From Marinobacter sp. (GTDB lineage: Bacteria; Pseudomonadota; Gammaproteobacteria; Pseudomonadales; Oleiphilaceae): 7,187 nucleotides of DNA. Each line of letters opens with the position of its first letter. Position 1 is the first letter of the stretch. Where the stretch lies: NCBI GenBank assembly GCA_017643965.1, contig JAEPMM010000167.1:1-7187 (forward strand), written 5' to 3'. Shown piece after piece: positions 5,195-7,187 of the stretch. Under the pieces are notes generated by a model. The model worked only from the letters and a program-made list of their open reading frames with translations, had not been told where the DNA came from and ran no database searches. A program made the translations under genes and the position numbers.

Positions 5195-7187
5195 TTACAT
5201 GGCCTCGATATCGGCCCGTTGCTGACTCAGGCGGGCCTGGCTGCTCTGGGCGTCACGGAGTTTTTCCTGCTCTTTCTCGACCACGTCCGCGGGGGCTTTG
5301 GCGGTGAACTTCTCATTGTTCAGCTTGCCTTCGAGGCGACCGATTTCCTTCTGCAGGCGCTCGAGCTCCTTGTCGAGTCGCTTGAGCTCGGCGTCCTTGT
5401 CGATCAGCCCCGCCATCGGCACCAGCACTTCCATCTCACCCACCAACTGGGTGGCGGACATCGGTGCATTGTCGCCCTCGAACCAGTCGAGGCTCTCGAG
5501 TTTGGCCAGGGAGCTGAGGAACTGGCGGTTATCGTCCATGCGGCGTTTGTCATCGCCCGCTTTGCTGCGCAGCAGTACCGGAATTTTCTTTGCCGGGGAG
5601 ATATTCATCTCGCCACGTACGTTGCGCACCGCCACGATCACCCCTTTCAGCCACTCGATATCGGCGGTTACACCGGCATCCTGTTTGCTGGCGTCCGGTT
5701 GCGGATAGGGCTGCAGCATGATGCTGTCACCGGCCTTCCCGGCCAGGGGGGCAATTCGCTGCCAGATTTCTTCGGTAATGAACGGCATCATCGGATGCGC
5801 CAGCCGCAGCACCGCCTCCAGCACCCGGACCAGCGTGCGACGGGTGCCACGCTTGGCTTCCGCGCTGGCCTCCTCATCATTCAGTACCGGTTTGGACAAC
5901 TCCAGATACCAGTCGCAATACTCGTTCCAGATGAACTCGTAGAGGGCGTAGGCGGCCAGGTCGAAGCGGTACTGGTCGAGGTGGCGGATCACTTCCTGCT
6001 CACAGTGTTGCAACTCGCTGATGATCCAGCGGTCGGCCAGTGACAGCGCGACAGGCTCGTCGTTGACGCCGCAGTCCTCGCCTTCGGTGTTCATTAGCAC
6101 ATAACGGGCGGCGTTCCACAGCTTGTTGCAGAAGTTGCGATAGCCCTCCAGGCGTTTCATGTCCCAGTTGATGTCCCGTCCGGTGGTGGCCATGGCCGCC
6201 AGGGTGAAGCGCAGAGCGTCGGTGCCATGGGCTGCGATGCCTTCAGGAAATTCCTTCTGGGTGCGCTTGCCGATCTTTTCGGCCAGCTTGGGCTGCATCA
6301 GGTTGCCGGTGCGCTTCTCCAGCAGGTCATCCAGGCCGATGCCGTCAATCATATCCAGCGGATCAATGACATTGCCCTTGGACTTGGACATCTTGTCGCC
6401 GTGTTCGTCGCGGATCAGGCCGGTGACATAGACCGTCTTGAAGGGCACTTGCGGGGTGCCGTCTTCGTTTTTCATGAAGTGCATGGTCATCATGATCATC
6501 CGCGCAACCCAGAAGAAGATGATGTCGAAACCGGTGACCAGCACGTCGGTGGGGTGGAAGGTTTTCAGGCGTTCGGTGATCTCCGGCCAGCCCAGGGTGC
6601 CGAAGGTCCAGAGCGCGGAACTGAACCAGGTGTCCAGTACGTCGTCGTCCTGTTTCAGCTCCAGATCGGCCGCGAGATTGTGCTTCTGGCGCACTTCGTC
6701 TTCGTTGCGACCGACGTAGATGTTGCCGTCGGCGTCGTACCAGGCAGGAATGCGGTGACCCCACCACAACTGGCGGGAGATACACCAGTCCTGGATGTCG
6801 CGCATCCAGGAGAAGTACATGTTCTCGTACTGTTTGGGCACGAACTGGATACGGCCGTCTTCCACTGCTTCAATGGCCGGCTTGGCCAGCGTCTTGGCAT
6901 CGGCGAACCATTGATCGGTGAGCATGGGTTCGATGATCAGCCCGGAGCGGTCACCGCGGGGCACACTCAGTACGTGGTCTTCCACCTGCTGAACCAGACC
7001 GGCGGCTTCCATATCGGAAACAATCTGCTTGCGGGCGGCCTCACGGGTCAGGCCGGCGTAGGCGGAGGGCAGGCTGCCATCGATGTCGGTGTTCTCGGTG
7101 CCGTCGGCGTTGAAGACTTCGGCTTCGTCGCGGATGTTGGCGTCCTGGGTCATGACGTTGATCATCGGCAGATGATTACGCTTGCCC
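5195..7187 (-). CDS. valS: Valyl-tRNA synthetase, C-terminal two thirds (5' end outside window)
   Basis: Class I synthetase that activates valine and charges tRNA-Val, with an editing domain that removes threonyl-tRNA. The frame is open to the right edge, giving 663 residues that begin GKRNHLPMINVMTQD; this aligns with E. coli ValRS from about residue 280 of 951. The Met at 7165 is internal, not a start. Missing from view are the HIGH motif and most of the editing domain. Seen: CISRQLWWGHRIPAWY, DVLDTWFSSALWTF, FDIIFFWVARMIMMTMHFM, the catalytic loop KMSKS (nucleotides 6380-6394), GRDINWDMKRLEGYRNFCNK leading into the anticodon-binding helical domain (contains NEYCDWYLELSKPVLN), and the C-terminal tRNA-binding coiled coil over roughly the last 65 residues (ELKRLDKELERLQKEIGRLE). 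All resemble the gammaproteobacterial enzyme closely. It is the most upstream gene seen of a tight - strand cluster; its promoter and any upstream partner lie outside the window. Confidence 0.97.
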   Translation of the reverse strand, partial: GKRNHLPMINVMTQDANIRDEAEVFNADGTENTDIDGSLPSAYAGLTREAARKQIVSDMEAAGLVQQVEDHVLSVPRGDRSGLIIEPMLTDQWFADAKTLAKPAIEAVEDGRIQFVPKQYENMYFSWMRDIQDWCISRQLWWGHRIPAWYDADGNIYVGRNEDEVRQKHNLAADLELKQDDDVLDTWFSSALWTFGTLGWPEITERLKTFHPTDVLVTGFDIIFFWVARMIMMTMHFMKNEDGTPQVPFKTVYVTGLIRDEHGDKMSKSKGNVIDPLDMIDGIGLDDLLEKRTGNLMQPKLAEKIGKRTQKEFPEGIAAHGTDALRFTLAAMATTGRDINWDMKRLEGYRNFCNKLWNAARYVLMNTEGEDCGVNDEPVALSLADRWIISELQHCEQEVIRHLDQYRFDLAAYALYEFIWNEYCDWYLELSKPVLNDEEASAEAKRGTRRTLVRVLEAVLRLAHPMMPFITEEIWQRIAPLAGKAGDSIMLQPYPQPDASKQDAGVTADIEWLKGVIVAVRNVRGEMNISPAKKIPVLLRSKAGDDKRRMDDNRQFLSSLAKLESLDWFEGDNAPMSATQLVGEMEVLVPMAGLIDKDAELKRLDKELERLQKEIGRLEGKLNNEKFTAKAPADVVEKEQEKLRDAQSSQARLSQQRADIEAM

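Noticed and set aside
5096..6043. A 315-codon open frame on the + strand opposite valS and the start of panE
   Set aside because: It covers highly conserved ValRS coding sequence on the other strand. Its translation resembles no family I know, and no promoter or good ribosome binding site precedes it.
7163..7165. ATG at 7165 as the valS start, giving a truncated or pseudogene enzyme
   Set aside because: The frame continues upstream as GKRNHLP, which matches the interior of ValRS. The truncation is only the window edge.

Overview
The window looks like a core-chromosome segment of a GC-rich, flagellated gammaproteobacterium. The evidence is the ampD-ampE cell-wall recycling pair, a methyl-accepting chemotaxis protein behind a sigma-28-type promoter, and a valyl-tRNA synthetase very close to the enterobacterial/pseudomonad form. 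A Marinobacter- or Pseudomonas-like marine relative is my best guess from recalled protein similarity; it is not proven here. I see no mobile element, CRISPR array, rRNA or tRNA.

Layout: two convergent gene groups meet near position 3710. On the + strand, ampD (20-655) overlaps ampE (655-1542) at a TGATG junction. A 134-bp AT-rich spacer (1543-1676) follows, holding a good sigma-28 (FliA) promoter match and a short leader inverted repeat. Then comes a 676-residue chemoreceptor (1677-3707), closed by a strong hairpin terminator. On the - strand, reading leftward from the right edge, are valS (5195-7187, 5' end outside the window), panE (4293-5189) and a PduO-type cob(I)alamin adenosyltransferase (3722-4279). 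They are separated by only 5 and 13 nt (7 nt if the adenosyltransferase starts at its first ATG), so they are very probably co-transcribed. The + strand terminator stem covers the stop codon of the last - strand gene.

Functions: AmpD cleaves anhydro-muropeptides in the cytoplasm during peptidoglycan recycling, and AmpE is its inner-membrane partner of unclear role. The chemoreceptor is probably transcribed separately with the flagellar/chemotaxis regulon. ValRS charges tRNA-Val, PanE makes pantoate for coenzyme A, and the adenosyltransferase makes coenzyme B12. The - strand genes share no pathway, although valine and pantoate both derive from 2-ketoisovalerate.

I found no evidence of a novel defence or mobile system. 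The points most worth a second look are the sigma-28 promoter between ampE and the receptor, the large receptor sensor region that matches no named domain I can assign, and the compact convergent gene end.
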